Positions 27,407 to 38,252 of a DNA stretch of 64,000 bases are shown here, in pieces. The notes below the pieces were generated by a model. The model was not told where the DNA came from, searched no databases, and was given only the letters and a program-made list of their open reading frames with translations. This DNA comes from an uncultured Bacteroidota bacterium (lineage in GTDB: Bacteria; Bacteroidota; Bacteroidia; Flavobacteriales; Flavobacteriaceae), in NCBI GenBank assembly GCA_902512065.1, contig CABXHU010000005.1, positions 1 through 64,000 of the forward strand, given 5' to 3'. The position numbers and the translations under genes were made by a program. Positions within the stretch are counted from its first letter, which is position 1. Each line of letters starts with the position of its first letter.

Positions 27407-30187
27407 TTATTCTTTCAATATTTTAATGATTTTGTATTTATTTGATATAACATCTTTTATTTCTAGCAAATAAATTCCATAATCAAAATCAGAGAAATCA
27501 ATTGTTTTATTATTTGTTTGCAAAATTTTTCTACCATTTATGTCAAACACACTTGTATTAATGTCATTTGTGTAATTTATGTATAGTTTATCAGATACTG
27601 GATTTGGAAAATAATTTAGATCAAATTCAATTTCTTCAACATTAATACTTAATGTACTATCATTCCATTTCCATATTCCACCAGAAAGTAAACTTTGATT
27701 AAAACCGCCAGCCCATCCAATTTGTTCATTAAGAAAATCTACATGTGTACGCTGAGTGGAATCAATAGGATTCCAAGTATATCCACCATCATCGCTAAAT
27801 GATGATCCAGAACCAGTTGTATAAACTATATCAGTTCCCTCAACAAAACACAACCCACTAGTATAAATAGTACCTGAAGTTGTAATTTGTGTCCAGGAAA
27901 CACCTGAATTTGTTGATCTATATACATTCCCAGAATTATCAACTATAATACCGTTGTTTGAATCACTAAAAGAAATATCCCCATTAACTTCAGCACTCCC
28001 AAAATCAGAAATTGGTGTAGTATAGACTGACCAGTTATTTCCTCTGTCTGTAGAGTGATATAATCTACCTTTATTAGTGGAATACCAGACATTGTCTCCT
28101 ACAACTTCAATCTGTCTAACATAACCATATTCTCCCGTAAGAGGGGTTGGAATTGAGCTTCCAGGAACTTGAGTCCAGTTATTACCACCATCACTGGTCA
28201 CATAAAGTTCAAACTCTCCATTAATTGGGTCACCTTGGGCAAAACCAACATTCTCATCCCAAAAATAAACTACATTAGCAAATGAAGAACTTGTATCATA
28301 GCTAGCGCTATCCTGTCTATTCCATGTGCTACCACCATCAGTAGTTTTAAATATACCACCGGTATCTCCTGCAGCTCTTGGATATGCTACAAGCCATGCT
28401 TTATTATAATCATAGGCATGAATCATAGATATTCCTAGGTTTATATTTGATATATCAATTATACCAGAGCTCCATGTAACTCCACCATTATTAGTTCTAG
28501 TAAATTCTTGAATATTTTGATTAGACCCACTTCCATCATAAGCATTACCCCATACTATGTTCTCATCAACAATTGAAATATAGTTAATACCTCTACTCTG
28601 ATCATTAAAAGTAGTATTTTGTAATATCCATTCACCAGTTGGCTCAACAAAAACATTAATATAATCTTGTTTTGTTAACGTTTCCGAAGATGAACTATTT
28701 GAAATGGTCAACGAAACATCATATGAACCATGTGAAGAATATAAAATTTCTGGAGGATTTTCACCTTCATAAGTACTTGGTGAACCACCTTCAAATGTCC
28801 ATTCCCAATTGTCACCTCCTACTGAATAATTTGAGAAGCTTACTGATTGATCTTCATAGGTGAATTGGGGAGAAGCAGTGAATGCAGGCATAGGAGCATT
28901 AGTAGTTGGTTGAACACATATTAAAGCAGCATAAGCGTCTATTCTATTTCCAATATTTTGATTAATATCAACTCCACTACTCATTAGACAGTTTAAAATT
29001 TCAGTTGGAGTTTTAGTTGGATTGACACTAAGCATTAATCCTATCAGGCCTGCTGCAAATGGAGTTGCCATAGAAGTTCCCCCAAATCTTGCATAACTAT
29101 TTAAATCATTTGTATATACAGTACTCAATAACCCTGAATATGAAAAACCGCCTGGAGAAGCTATATTAACCCAATAAGGAAGGCCGGGAAGGCCGGAATT
29201 ATAGTTTGAAAATGGTGATTTTGTATCATCATAATCCACTGATCCAACTCCAATAACATTATTATAAGCAGCAGGATAATTAGGAGTGCTAGAATTATCA
29301 TTTCCGGCAGCAGCAACAAAAACAACTTCAGGGTAACTATAGATTAATTCTTGCATTGCATTTGATGAACTTTCAGACCCATAAGACATGCTAATTACAT
29401 TGGCACCATTTACACAAGCCCATTGAACACCTGTAAATCCATTATAAGTTATATCTGGATTTTGAGAATCTCCAGTAGCTTTAACGGCTATTAATTCTGA
29501 ATTTCCTCCCAATGATGCTATTCCAATAGCATTATCAATTTCAGCAGTTGCCAAGCCTGCACAATGTGTGCCATGCGACCATGATGAGCTTTGTTGATAT
29601 GTTTGTGGAGGGGTTGTGTCATAGTCCTCGTCTGAAATATCTATTTGTTTGTATACATTAAGATCAGCATGCTCTGTTGCTATTGCATTATCAACAATTG
29701 CTATTTTAATATTTGAGTTTCCAAGACTAAGATCCCATGCATCTTCAGAATTTACTAATGTATGATACCATTTATTAGTGCCAGAATGATAACTGTCATT
29801 AGGAGTATAAGTATTCTTATATATAGGCTCCTTTTCAGCATATGAAATAATTGAAAGGCCATTTAATTTTTCAATCAAATTATCAATAAGCTCATTTTCT
29901 AGAAAAACAATTCTATATATTTTTTGTAATTCTCTTTTGTTAGTAAAATAACTGGTCCTTTCAAATTTAAGAACTGTAATCTCACTGAAGATATTCTTTA
30001 TTTCTGGGTAATTGTCAATATTTTCAATCAAGCCTATTCCATCAAAAGTCTTTTCAGCATCATCTAAATTTACTTCAATAAACTGATTAAGTTTAAATAC
30101 AATGGTTCCATCTAAATACTCCGAATCATAATTTTGTCCCATTACAATACTTGTAAATAGAACAAAAATTAATTTTAGTTTTTTCAT
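27407..30187 (-). CDS. S8 family subtilisin-like peptidase with PKD domain, sialidase/photosystem-type repeats and T9SS sorting domain
   Basis: Catalytic AIVDNAIAxxHADL, HGTHCAG, GTSMATPFAAG; PKD; YVTSDGGNNW repeats; C-term YFPNPVSDKLYINY...KIIKILKE. Confidence 0.9.
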   Translation of the reverse strand: MKKLKLIFVLFTSIVMGQNYDSEYLDGTIVFKLNQFIEVNLDDAEKTFDGIGLIENIDNYPEIKNIFSEITVLKFERTSYFTNKRELQKIYRIVFLENELIDNLIEKLNGLSIISYAEKEPIYKNTYTPNDSYHSGTNKWYHTLVNSEDAWDLSLGNSNIKIAIVDNAIATEHADLNVYKQIDISDEDYDTTPPQTYQQSSSWSHGTHCAGLATAEIDNAIGIASLGGNSELIAVKATGDSQNPDITYNGFTGVQWACVNGANVISMSYGSESSSNAMQELIYSYPEVVFVAAAGNDNSSTPNYPAAYNNVIGVGSVDYDDTKSPFSNYNSGLPGLPYWVNIASPGGFSYSGLLSTVYTNDLNSYARFGGTSMATPFAAGLIGLMLSVNPTKTPTEILNCLMSSGVDINQNIGNRIDAYAALICVQPTTNAPMPAFTASPQFTYEDQSVSFSNYSVGGDNWEWTFEGGSPSTYEGENPPEILYSSHGSYDVSLTISNSSSSETLTKQDYINVFVEPTGEWILQNTTFNDQSRGINYISIVDENIVWGNAYDGSGSNQNIQEFTRTNNGGVTWSSGIIDISNINLGISMIHAYDYNKAWLVAYPRAAGDTGGIFKTTDGGSTWNRQDSASYDTSSSFANVVYFWDENVGFAQGDPINGEFELYVTSDGGNNWTQVPGSSIPTPLTGEYGYVRQIEVVGDNVWYSTNKGRLYHSTDRGNNWSVYTTPISDFGSAEVNGDISFSDSNNGIIVDNSGNVYRSTNSGVSWTQITTSGTIYTSGLCFVEGTDIVYTTGSGSSFSDDGGYTWNPIDSTQRTHVDFLNEQIGWAGGFNQSLLSGGIWKWNDSTLSINVEEIEFDLNYFPNPVSDKLYINYTNDINTSVFDINGRKILQTNNKTIDFSDFDYGIYLLEIKDVISNKYKIIKILKE

Positions 30188-30583
30188 TTAGTTGTTGCTT
30201 TTTAATTTAATAACAATAGCACCTCCACGGGCAACACCGCCATACCTGTTGGTGGCAGCAAGGGATCGCAATATTGTCATACTTCTAATTTGTTGTGGAT
30301 CAATGAATGTAGGGCATTCTGTATAAAGAATTCCATCAACATCATATACTGCATAAGCTTGATTATTCATAGATAAACTACCACCTCTTATCATAATTTT
30401 AGGAGATGTATTCCCCACATTATTTCCAATTACTTTTACACCAGGAAATTTACCAACAATTACATCAACTATAGTTAGTGCAGCTGGAGAAATACCAGAA
30501 TTTGATGACGATGATATAGTTCCACTAGTTGATGAACAACTAATTAAAATAAAAACAATTAATATTGAAAAGATTCTATTCAT
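30188..30583 (-). CDS. Lipoprotein consisting of an isolated TonB-receptor plug-like domain
   Basis: Lipobox ILISCSS; VIVGKFPGVKV...PKIMIRGGSLS...AVYDVDGILY...MTILRSLAATNRYGGVARGGAIVIKLK. Confidence 0.7.
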   Translation of the reverse strand: MNRIFSILIVFILISCSSTSGTISSSSNSGISPAALTIVDVIVGKFPGVKVIGNNVGNTSPKIMIRGGSLSMNNQAYAVYDVDGILYTECPTFIDPQQIRSMTILRSLAATNRYGGVARGGAIVIKLKSNN

Positions 30584-30594
30584 TTTAAAAAAAA

Positions 30595-30750
30595 TTACTG
30601 ATTTATAATTTGTTTAGTTACATACAGCTTCCATCCAAACATAATCATTTGAGTTTTTGATGCTTTGGATAAGTCTAATCTTTTTTTTGTAAAATTTGGA
30701 AGGAAGATCCTATTTAATAATGCCAAAATTTTAAATAAAAAAACTTTCAT
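30595..30750 (-). CDS. Small basic protein (51 aa), resembling the short flavobacterial family often annotated 'SsrA-binding protein'; not in ORF track
   Basis: Manual translation MKVFLFKILALLNRIFLPNFTKKRLDLSKASKTQMIMFGWKLYVTKQIINQ. Confidence 0.6.
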   Translation of the reverse strand: MKVFLFKILALLNRIFLPNFTKKRLDLSKASKTQMIMFGWKLYVTKQIINQ

Positions 30751-30803
30751 AATTAATAAAATTAAATATAATTAGTTACAATTAAATTATATTTGTAAAA
30801 AAA

Positions 30804-31940
30804 ATGATGAGGTCAGGCTTTATTATCTTCATAATTTTCTTGTTTTCTAATAGTATTTTAGGTCAAGGAAATTTTGGACCCCCTTCAAACCCAACTTATG
30901 GAAATGTTCAGATAGATATTCCGCAAGAATATTATCAAGAAGCTAATGGCATGTCTGGTGAAGATTTAAAACAGGCAATCTATCAAATTATAGGAAATCA
31001 TATAGTTTTTCCTTATACATCTTCTTCTACGGATACTTGGGATATATTACAGCAATCTGATCAAGATCCTGAAAATAACGACAATATTCTTCTTGTATAT
31101 ACTGGACGTTCACAAGACAAGGGTTATAGAGACGGGTGCAATTGTTACTCTAACTATGAAAATGGAACTCATAATAACTCATGGAATAGAGAGCATGTAT
31201 GGCCTAAATCTCATGGATTTCCTGACCAGGATGATGTTGCTTATACAGATGTTCATAATTTAAAACCCTGTGATAGATCAGTAAATACCTCAAGAGGGAC
31301 AAAAGATTTTGACAACGGTGGTAATCAACATGCAGAAGCAACTGAATGTCTTACTGATACTGACAGCTGGGAACCTAATGACTCTGTCAAGGGCGATATA
31401 GCAAGAATTATTTTTTATATGGTTGTAAGATATGATCCTGGGTATGATCATAACAATAATGCTTTTGATTTAGAAGTTGTTGACTATACAACCTCAAATA
31501 ATAGCGATCCCATTTTAGGAGTGCTATCATCACTACTTCAATGGCACATTGATGATCCAGTAGATGACTTTGAAATAAACAGAAATCAGATAATTTACAG
31601 CTATCAAGAAAACAGAAATCCATTCATTGATCATCCTAATTTAGTTTATTTCATTTGGGGTGATAGTTATGGACAAGAATGGAATGAAACTTTAGGTGTT
31701 TCTGAAAATAATGAACTGGAAAACTTTAAAATTTATCCAAATCCAACAAATGGATTAATTCGTTTTAATTATAATCTTATTAACTCTAATATTGAGATAT
31801 TTAATTTGACTGGAAAAAAAATTGAAGAGCACCGTGTTATTAATTCAAATTTTATTGATTTGAATTTACCATCAGGAATCTATTTTGTTAAAACTCAAGT
31901 TAATGGACAATTAATAAATTCTAAAATTATTATTAAATAA
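30804..31940 (+). CDS. Endonuclease I (EndA/Dns family) with T9SS sorting domain
   Basis: WNREHVWPKSHGFP, TDVHNLKPCDRSVNTSRGTKDFDNGG; C-term IYPNPTNGLIRFNYN...KIIIK. Confidence 0.9.
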   Translation: MMRSGFIIFIIFLFSNSILGQGNFGPPSNPTYGNVQIDIPQEYYQEANGMSGEDLKQAIYQIIGNHIVFPYTSSSTDTWDILQQSDQDPENNDNILLVYTGRSQDKGYRDGCNCYSNYENGTHNNSWNREHVWPKSHGFPDQDDVAYTDVHNLKPCDRSVNTSRGTKDFDNGGNQHAEATECLTDTDSWEPNDSVKGDIARIIFYMVVRYDPGYDHNNNAFDLEVVDYTTSNNSDPILGVLSSLLQWHIDDPVDDFEINRNQIIYSYQENRNPFIDHPNLVYFIWGDSYGQEWNETLGVSENNELENFKIYPNPTNGLIRFNYNLINSNIEIFNLTGKKIEEHRVINSNFIDLNLPSGIYFVKTQVNGQLINSKIIIK

Positions 31941-31941
31941 A

Positions 31942-32877
31942 ATGAACTTAACATTAATTTTTTTAGGATTTTTTCTTCTACTCATTGGTGGTGAGTTTAT
32001 TGTTCGTTCATCTGTAGCAATTTCATTTAAATTCAATATTTCTAGATTTGTAATTGGAATGACAGTCGTTGCTTTTGCAACTTCTCTTCCAGAATTAATT
32101 GTTAGCTTAAATGCAACTATTAACGGATCGCCATCAATTGCAATTAATAATGTTATTGGCTCTAATATTGCCAATATTGGTTTAGTTCTAGCACTTGTCT
32201 CAATATTAGCTTCTATTAGAGTAGATAGTACATTTTATAATAAGGATTGGCCAGTAATGTTTGCATTTTCTATTTTATTGATTTTGTTTTCAATTAATGA
32301 TTACATTTTAACTCAAATTGAAGGAGCAGTTTTACTATTTCTTTTGATTGTATTTATTATTTATTTTTTAAAAAAATCAAGTAATAAGAACATTAATGAT
32401 GATATTGACAATAAATTAAGTCTTGCTTCAAATACCAAAATTATTATTTGGCTATTGTTATCATCATTATCTCTATATTTTGGTGCAGAATTTTTAGTTG
32501 ATGGAGCAGTGAATTTTGCAAAACAAATAAATATTAGTGAAGCTGTTATTTCTGTTTCCATTGTAGCAATTGGAACAAGTATTCCTGAATTAGCTGCATC
32601 TATAATTGCGATTGTAAAAAATGAGAAAGGACTTTCAGTAGGAAATTTAATTGGTTCAAATATATTTAATATAGGATCTGTTTTAGGTATTACTGCTATA
32701 ATTAAACCCATTCAAATTGCTCAGGAAATTATTGATAGAGATATTATTTGGATGTTGTTCTTTGCAATTTTATTGTTTGTTCTTGCATTATTGCCAAAGA
32801 GAAATAAATTATCTAAGGTCAAAGGATTTATAATGCTCCTTAGCTATTTTTATTTCATTTTTCTAGTTTTTATGTAA
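31942..32877 (+). CDS. Calcium/sodium antiporter (YrbG family)
   Basis: Two alpha-repeat motifs GMTVVAFATSLPELIVSL...VIGSNIANIG and VSIVAIGTSIPELAASI...LIGSNIFNIG. Confidence 0.9.
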   Translation: MNLTLIFLGFFLLLIGGEFIVRSSVAISFKFNISRFVIGMTVVAFATSLPELIVSLNATINGSPSIAINNVIGSNIANIGLVLALVSILASIRVDSTFYNKDWPVMFAFSILLILFSINDYILTQIEGAVLLFLLIVFIIYFLKKSSNKNINDDIDNKLSLASNTKIIIWLLLSSLSLYFGAEFLVDGAVNFAKQINISEAVISVSIVAIGTSIPELAASIIAIVKNEKGLSVGNLIGSNIFNIGSVLGITAIIKPIQIAQEIIDRDIIWMLFFAILLFVLALLPKRNKLSKVKGFIMLLSYFYFIFLVFM

Positions 32878-32879
32878 AA

Positions 32880-32909
32880 AAAAAGGAACCGTTTATTCGA
32901 TTCCTTTTT
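32880..32909. terminator. Bidirectional terminator between convergent antiporter and glutamine synthetase genes
   Basis: AAAAAGGAACCG-TTTATT-CGATTCCTTTTT with one stem mismatch. Confidence 0.65.
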
Positions 32910-32931
32910 CAATTTAGAAAGTATTTTAAAT

Positions 32932-33936
32932 TTAAGCTGATTTAACAGTTTTTATAATTCTACCTGCAATTTTATATGGATCACCATTTGAGGCTGGTCG
33001 TCTATCTTCAAGCCATCCCTTGTATCCATTTTCTACTGTCATAATTGGAATTCTAATTGAGGCACCTCTATCAGAAACTCCATAGCTAAATTGATCAATT
33101 GATTGTGTTTCATGCTGTCCAGTTAGTCTTTCCTCATTATGCGCACCATAGACTGCAATATGTTCTTTAACAACAGGTCTAAAGGCTTCACAAATTTTAT
33201 CATACGTTTCTTTTGAGCCGCATGTTCTAAGTGTTGTGTTAGAAAAATTTGCATGCATTCCTGATCCATTCCAGTCACCTTTTATTGGTTTTGGATGGTA
33301 TTCAATGTAATAGCCATAATCTTCAGTAATTCTATCTAATATATATCTAGCAACCCAAAGCTCATCACCAGCTTTTTTTCCTCCTTTAGCAAATACTTGA
33401 AATTCCCACTGTCCGCATGCAACTTCTTGATTAATGCCTTCAACATTAATTCCAGCAGCCAAACAAATATCAGCATGTTCTTCTACAATATGCCTTCCAT
33501 GTGTGTTTCTTCCACCTACTGAACAATAATAAAGTCCTTGAGGCCCAGGATAACCACCAACAGGAAAGCCCAATGGCAGCTGTGTGTCATTATCCATAAT
33601 AAAATATTCTTGTTCAAATCCAAACCAAAAATCTTCATCGTCGTCATCTATAGAATCTCTTCCATTAGATTCGTGTGAACTACCATCAGAATTTAATACC
33701 TCTGTCATAACTAACCACCCATTTTCACGAGTAGGATCAGGATATATCGCTACAGGCTTTAATAGACAATCTGAAGATCCCCCTTCAGCTTGTTTGGTAG
33801 AACTTCCATCAAAAGCCCACATTGGACAGCTTTCTAGTTTTCCATCAAAATCATTTAAGATTTTAGTTTTACTTCTCATATTTTGAGTTGGCGTATAGCC
33901 ATCTAGCCAAATGTATTCTAATTTAGACTTGTTCAT
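32932..33936 (-). CDS. Glutamine synthetase, short GSII (eukaryote-like) type
   Basis: 334 aa; YIWLDG, WAFDGSSTKQA, GFEQEYF, GDWNGSGMHANFSN, DRGASIRIP. Confidence 0.9.
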   Translation of the reverse strand: MNKSKLEYIWLDGYTPTQNMRSKTKILNDFDGKLESCPMWAFDGSSTKQAEGGSSDCLLKPVAIYPDPTRENGWLVMTEVLNSDGSSHESNGRDSIDDDDEDFWFGFEQEYFIMDNDTQLPLGFPVGGYPGPQGLYYCSVGGRNTHGRHIVEEHADICLAAGINVEGINQEVACGQWEFQVFAKGGKKAGDELWVARYILDRITEDYGYYIEYHPKPIKGDWNGSGMHANFSNTTLRTCGSKETYDKICEAFRPVVKEHIAVYGAHNEERLTGQHETQSIDQFSYGVSDRGASIRIPIMTVENGYKGWLEDRRPASNGDPYKIAGRIIKTVKSA

Positions 33937-34212
33937 TTTACTTCTTTTTATTAATTATATTTTGTTGTTAAAAGATTTAATAATATATCAAATAATTTAA
34001 TTATTCTTAAATTTTTTATTTGTGTTTCCAGATTTTTTATAAACATCTATTAAATAATATCCTTTAGATATAATTCTTTGTGCAAATTCAATAATTTTAT
34101 TTAAATGTTAATAACGAAAGTATGGTATATCTAGTTTTATAAAATCTTATCACTAATTCACAATGAACTTAGGCATTTCTTTAATACTTTTGTTAGCACA
34201 TTTTAAAATAAA

Positions 34213-35397
34213 ATGGATAGTAAAGATTTAAATGAAAGATATTCTAGAAGAGGTGTTTCAGCTTCAAAAGAGGATGTGCATAAGGCAATAAAAAAAATTG
34301 ATAGAGGTCTATTCCCAAAAGCTTTTTGTAAAGTTGTACCTGACTATTTAACCAATGATGAAAATTATTGCTTAGTGATGCATGCTGATGGGGCTGGAAC
34401 AAAAAGTTCTTTAGCCTATATGTATTGGAAAGAAACTGGAGATATTTCCGTTTGGAAAGGTATTGCTCAAGATGCATTAATAATGAATATAGATGATTTA
34501 ATTTGTGTTGGAGTTACTGATAATATATTGCTCTCATCAACTATAGGTAGAAATAAAAACCTAATAGATGGAGAAGTTATCTCATCTATTATTAATGGAA
34601 CAGAAGAGTTGGTAAATGATTTAAGCTCACATGGAATAAACATTAAATTAACTGGTGGAGAAACTGCTGATGTTGGAGATTTAGTTCGTACAATTATTGT
34701 TGACTCTACAGTAATTGGAAGAATTAAAAGGTCTGAAGTAATCGATAATTCTAATATAGCTGAAGGAAATGTTATTGTTGGGCTTTCATCATTTGGTCAG
34801 TCAACATATGAGGATCAATATAATAGTGGTATTGGAAGCAACGGCCTAACTTCCGCAAGGCATGATGTATTCAATAAGATTTTAGCAGAAAAATACCCTG
34901 AAAGCTATGATCCTATGGTTCCAGATGATTTAGTATATTCAGGCTCTATAAGTTTAGATCAAGTTTTTGACGATATTGATTTAGATGCAGGAAAATTAGT
35001 TTTATCACCTACAAGAACTTATGCTCCTATTATTAAATCTATTCTATCAGAATGCAATAAGGAACTAATTAAAGGAATTGTTCATTGTAGTGGAGGAGCA
35101 CAAACAAAAATATTACATTTTATTTCAGATGATTTACATGTAATTAAAGATAACATGTTTGATCCACCAATGCTTTTTAAATTAATTCAGAAAGAATCAA
35201 GAACAAGTTGGCATGAAATGTATAAAGTTTTTAATTGCGGCCATAGAATGGAATTATATGTAGATCCAATAGTAGCTGATAAAATAATAAGTATTTCTAG
35301 CAGATTTAATGTTGATGCTAGAATTATTGGAAAAGTTGAAAAATCAAATTCAAAGAAGCTTACAATCATCTCTCAATTCGGTGAATTTCAATATTAA
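34213..35397 (+). CDS. purM: AIR synthase / phosphoribosylformylglycinamidine cyclo-ligase-like protein
   Basis: HADGAGTKSSLAYMYWKETGD, GGETADVGDLVRT, VHCSGGAQTK. Confidence 0.8.
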   Translation: MDSKDLNERYSRRGVSASKEDVHKAIKKIDRGLFPKAFCKVVPDYLTNDENYCLVMHADGAGTKSSLAYMYWKETGDISVWKGIAQDALIMNIDDLICVGVTDNILLSSTIGRNKNLIDGEVISSIINGTEELVNDLSSHGINIKLTGGETADVGDLVRTIIVDSTVIGRIKRSEVIDNSNIAEGNVIVGLSSFGQSTYEDQYNSGIGSNGLTSARHDVFNKILAEKYPESYDPMVPDDLVYSGSISLDQVFDDIDLDAGKLVLSPTRTYAPIIKSILSECNKELIKGIVHCSGGAQTKILHFISDDLHVIKDNMFDPPMLFKLIQKESRTSWHEMYKVFNCGHRMELYVDPIVADKIISISSRFNVDARIIGKVEKSNSKKLTIISQFGEFQY

Positions 35398-35455
35398 TTG
35401 ATTCACTAATTTCTCTCCATAATTTATTGTATTTTTACAATTCAAGAATATTGAT

Positions 35456-36526
35456 GTGTTAGAAAAATTAGAAAATCTTGAAAATCGATTTAAAGAATTA
35501 AATGATTTGATGATTAAGCCAGAAATTATTTCTGATCAAAAACAGTACATTCAGCTTTCCAAAGAGTATAAAGATTTAAAAAAAATTATAGATAAAGGAA
35601 AAATCTATAAATCCATTCTCTCCAATATTTCAGAAGCTCAGGAATTAATTTCAAATGAGAAGGATGATGAAATGCTTGAAATAGCAAGGCTTCAATTAGA
35701 TGAATCAAATGAGCAACTACCGACATTAGAAGAAGAATTAAAGGTTATGCTAATTCCTAAGGATCCCGATGACTCGAAGAATGTAGTTATGGAAATTAGA
35801 GCTGGAGCTGGTGGAGATGAAGCAAGTATATTTGCAGGAGATTTATATAGAATGTATACAAAATACAGTGAGGGTAAAGGATGGAAAGTAAATTTAGTAG
35901 ATTTTAATGAGGGAACTTCTGGAGGTTATAAAGAAATAATTTTTGACATAAGTGGAGAAGATGTTTATGCTAACTTAAAATTTGAAGCAGGCGTGCATAG
36001 GGTGCAAAGAGTCCCTCAAACTGAGACTCAAGGAAGAGTGCATACCAGTGCTGCTACGGTTATAGTTTTGCCAGAAGCAGAAGAATTTGATGTCGACTTA
36101 AATATGCAGGATGTAAGAATTGAAAGAACTACATCTACAGGTCCTGGAGGTCAATCTGTGAATACGACATATTCTGCCATAAGACTTCATCACGAACCAT
36201 CAGGAATTACTGTTAGTTGTCAAGATCAAAAATCGCAACATAAAAATTTAGACAAAGCTTTAAAAGTTTTAAGGACAAGATTATACGAATTGGAAGTAGA
36301 GAAAAGACGTTCTGAAGAATCTTTAAAAAGAAAAAGTATGGTATCTTCTGGTGATAGAAGTGCAAAAATTAGAACATATAATTATCCGCAAGGAAGGATT
36401 ACTGAGCATAGAATAGGAATGACTTTGTATGATTTACCAAAAGTAATAAATGGAGATATTCAAAAAATCATAGATGAATTAATGTTAGCTGAAAATTCAG
36501 AAATATTAAATGCAAATAACAGTTAA
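35456..36526 (+). CDS. prfA: Peptide chain release factor 1
   Basis: [42 protein letters not shown] (GGQ motif). Confidence 0.96.
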   Translation: MLEKLENLENRFKELNDLMIKPEIISDQKQYIQLSKEYKDLKKIIDKGKIYKSILSNISEAQELISNEKDDEMLEIARLQLDESNEQLPTLEEELKVMLIPKDPDDSKNVVMEIRAGAGGDEASIFAGDLYRMYTKYSEGKGWKVNLVDFNEGTSGGYKEIIFDISGEDVYANLKFEAGVHRVQRVPQTETQGRVHTSAATVIVLPEAEEFDVDLNMQDVRIERTTSTGPGGQSVNTTYSAIRLHHEPSGITVSCQDQKSQHKNLDKALKVLRTRLYELEVEKRRSEESLKRKSMVSSGDRSAKIRTYNYPQGRITEHRIGMTLYDLPKVINGDIQKIIDELMLAENSEILNANNS

Positions 36527-36532
36527 TATATA

Positions 36533-37360
36533 ATGAAAGAACTGGAAATAATTAATCAAATTAAATCTAAAAAGTCCTTTTTGTGTATTGGTCTTGATGT
36601 TGATCAGGAAAAAATCCCAAAATTTTTACTTAATGAATCTGATCCTATTTTTTCATTTAATAAATCAGTTATTGACAATACACATATGTATTGTATTGCA
36701 TATAAGCTTAATATAGCTTTTTATGAGGCATATGGTATTAAGGGATGGAAATCTTTAGAAAAAACTATTAATTATATAAATACAAATTACCCAAATATTT
36801 TCACAATTGCTGATGCAAAAAGAGGAGACATTGGTAACACTAGCAGAATGTATGCTAAGTCCTTTTTTGAAGAATTAAATTTTGATAGTATTACTATAAA
36901 CCCATATATGGGCAGGGATTCAGTTGAGCCATTTTTAGAATATAATGATAAGAATACAATTATATTAGGACTTACTTCAAATCAAGGTTCTAAAGATTTA
37001 CAATTATTAAAAACTAATGAAGATTATGTTTTTATGGAATTAATCAAATCTTCAAAAACTTGGACTAATTCAAAAAACTTAATGTATGTCATTGGGGCAA
37101 CAAAGACAGAATATATAGAAGAAGTCAGAAAAATAATTCCAAATAATTTTCTTTTAATTCCTGGAGTTGGTGCTCAAGGAGGAGACTTGAATGAAGTATG
37201 TAAAAAATCAATGAACAGTAATATTGGGATTATTATAAACTCATCAAGAGGAATTATATATTCAAGTAATGACGTTGATTTTGCTGAAGCTGCTAAAAAA
37301 CAGGCTATTTCTATACAAAAACAAATGGAACAAATATTAATTGATTCTAAACTAATATAG
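36533..37360 (+). CDS. pyrF: Orotidine 5'-phosphate decarboxylase (long form)
   Basis: FLCIGLDVD, DAKRGDIGNTS, TINPYMGRDSVEPF, IPGVGAQGGD. Confidence 0.95.
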   Translation: MKELEIINQIKSKKSFLCIGLDVDQEKIPKFLLNESDPIFSFNKSVIDNTHMYCIAYKLNIAFYEAYGIKGWKSLEKTINYINTNYPNIFTIADAKRGDIGNTSRMYAKSFFEELNFDSITINPYMGRDSVEPFLEYNDKNTIILGLTSNQGSKDLQLLKTNEDYVFMELIKSSKTWTNSKNLMYVIGATKTEYIEEVRKIIPNNFLLIPGVGAQGGDLNEVCKKSMNSNIGIIINSSRGIIYSSNDVDFAEAAKKQAISIQKQMEQILIDSKLI

Positions 37361-37364
37361 AATA

Positions 37365-38252
37365 ATGGGGTACCACCACGATCATCACCATCATCATTCT
37401 TCAAATAACATAAAAGTTGCATTTTTTTTAAATTTTGGTTTTACTATTTTAGAAATAATTGGGGGTCTTTATGTAAATAGTATTGCAATTATTTCTGATG
37501 CTATCCATGATCTAGGGGATACAATAGCTCTTGGCACTTCATGGTATCTAGAAGAGAAATCTCACAAGAAATCTAATAAGAAGTTTTCTTTTGGGTATAA
37601 AAGATTTTCATTGTTAGGAGCCCTTATCAATAGCGTTATACTAATAATAGGCTCTTTATATGTGATAACTGAAGCTGTAGGAAGAATTCTGGAACCTGAG
37701 CACACTGATGCAAAAGGAATGTTCTTTTTTGCAATAATTGGTGTGCTAGTCAATGGGTATGCTGCATGGAAATTAAGCAGTGGTAAAACCATGAATGAAA
37801 AAGTAGCATCTTGGCATTTAGTTGAGGATGTATTAGGATGGGTTGCTGTTTTAGTTGTGGCAATAATTTTAAATTTTAAAGACATCCATTACTTAGATCC
37901 AGCATTATCTCTTTTAATAACAATTTATATTTTATGGAATGTATTCATTAGACTTAAACAGACCCTTTTTATTTTTTTACAAGGTGTCCCAGAAGATATT
38001 GATATAAATGAAATAGAATTAAAAATTTTAAAAATAGACTTTGTAGAATCAATTCACCATATGCACGTCTGGTCCTTAGAAGGAGAACACAACGTTTTTA
38101 CTGCTCATATTAAGATAAATGATAACTCAAATTTAAATAATTTTAAAGCTGTAAAATATGACGTAAAAGAAATTTTAAAGCAATATAAATTTGAACACTA
38201 TACAGTTGAAGTTGAGTTTAACGATGAAAAATGTGATTTAAGCGATGAATAA
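37365..38252 (+). CDS. Cation diffusion facilitator (CzcD/ZitB-like) with His-rich N-terminus
   Basis: MGYHHDHHHHHSSNN; SDAIHDLGDTIALG; C-term HHMHVWSLEGEHNVFTAHI. Confidence 0.93.
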   Translation: MGYHHDHHHHHSSNNIKVAFFLNFGFTILEIIGGLYVNSIAIISDAIHDLGDTIALGTSWYLEEKSHKKSNKKFSFGYKRFSLLGALINSVILIIGSLYVITEAVGRILEPEHTDAKGMFFFAIIGVLVNGYAAWKLSSGKTMNEKVASWHLVEDVLGWVAVLVVAIILNFKDIHYLDPALSLLITIYILWNVFIRLKQTLFIFLQGVPEDIDINEIELKILKIDFVESIHHMHVWSLEGEHNVFTAHIKINDNSNLNNFKAVKYDVKEILKQYKFEHYTVEVEFNDEKCDLSDE

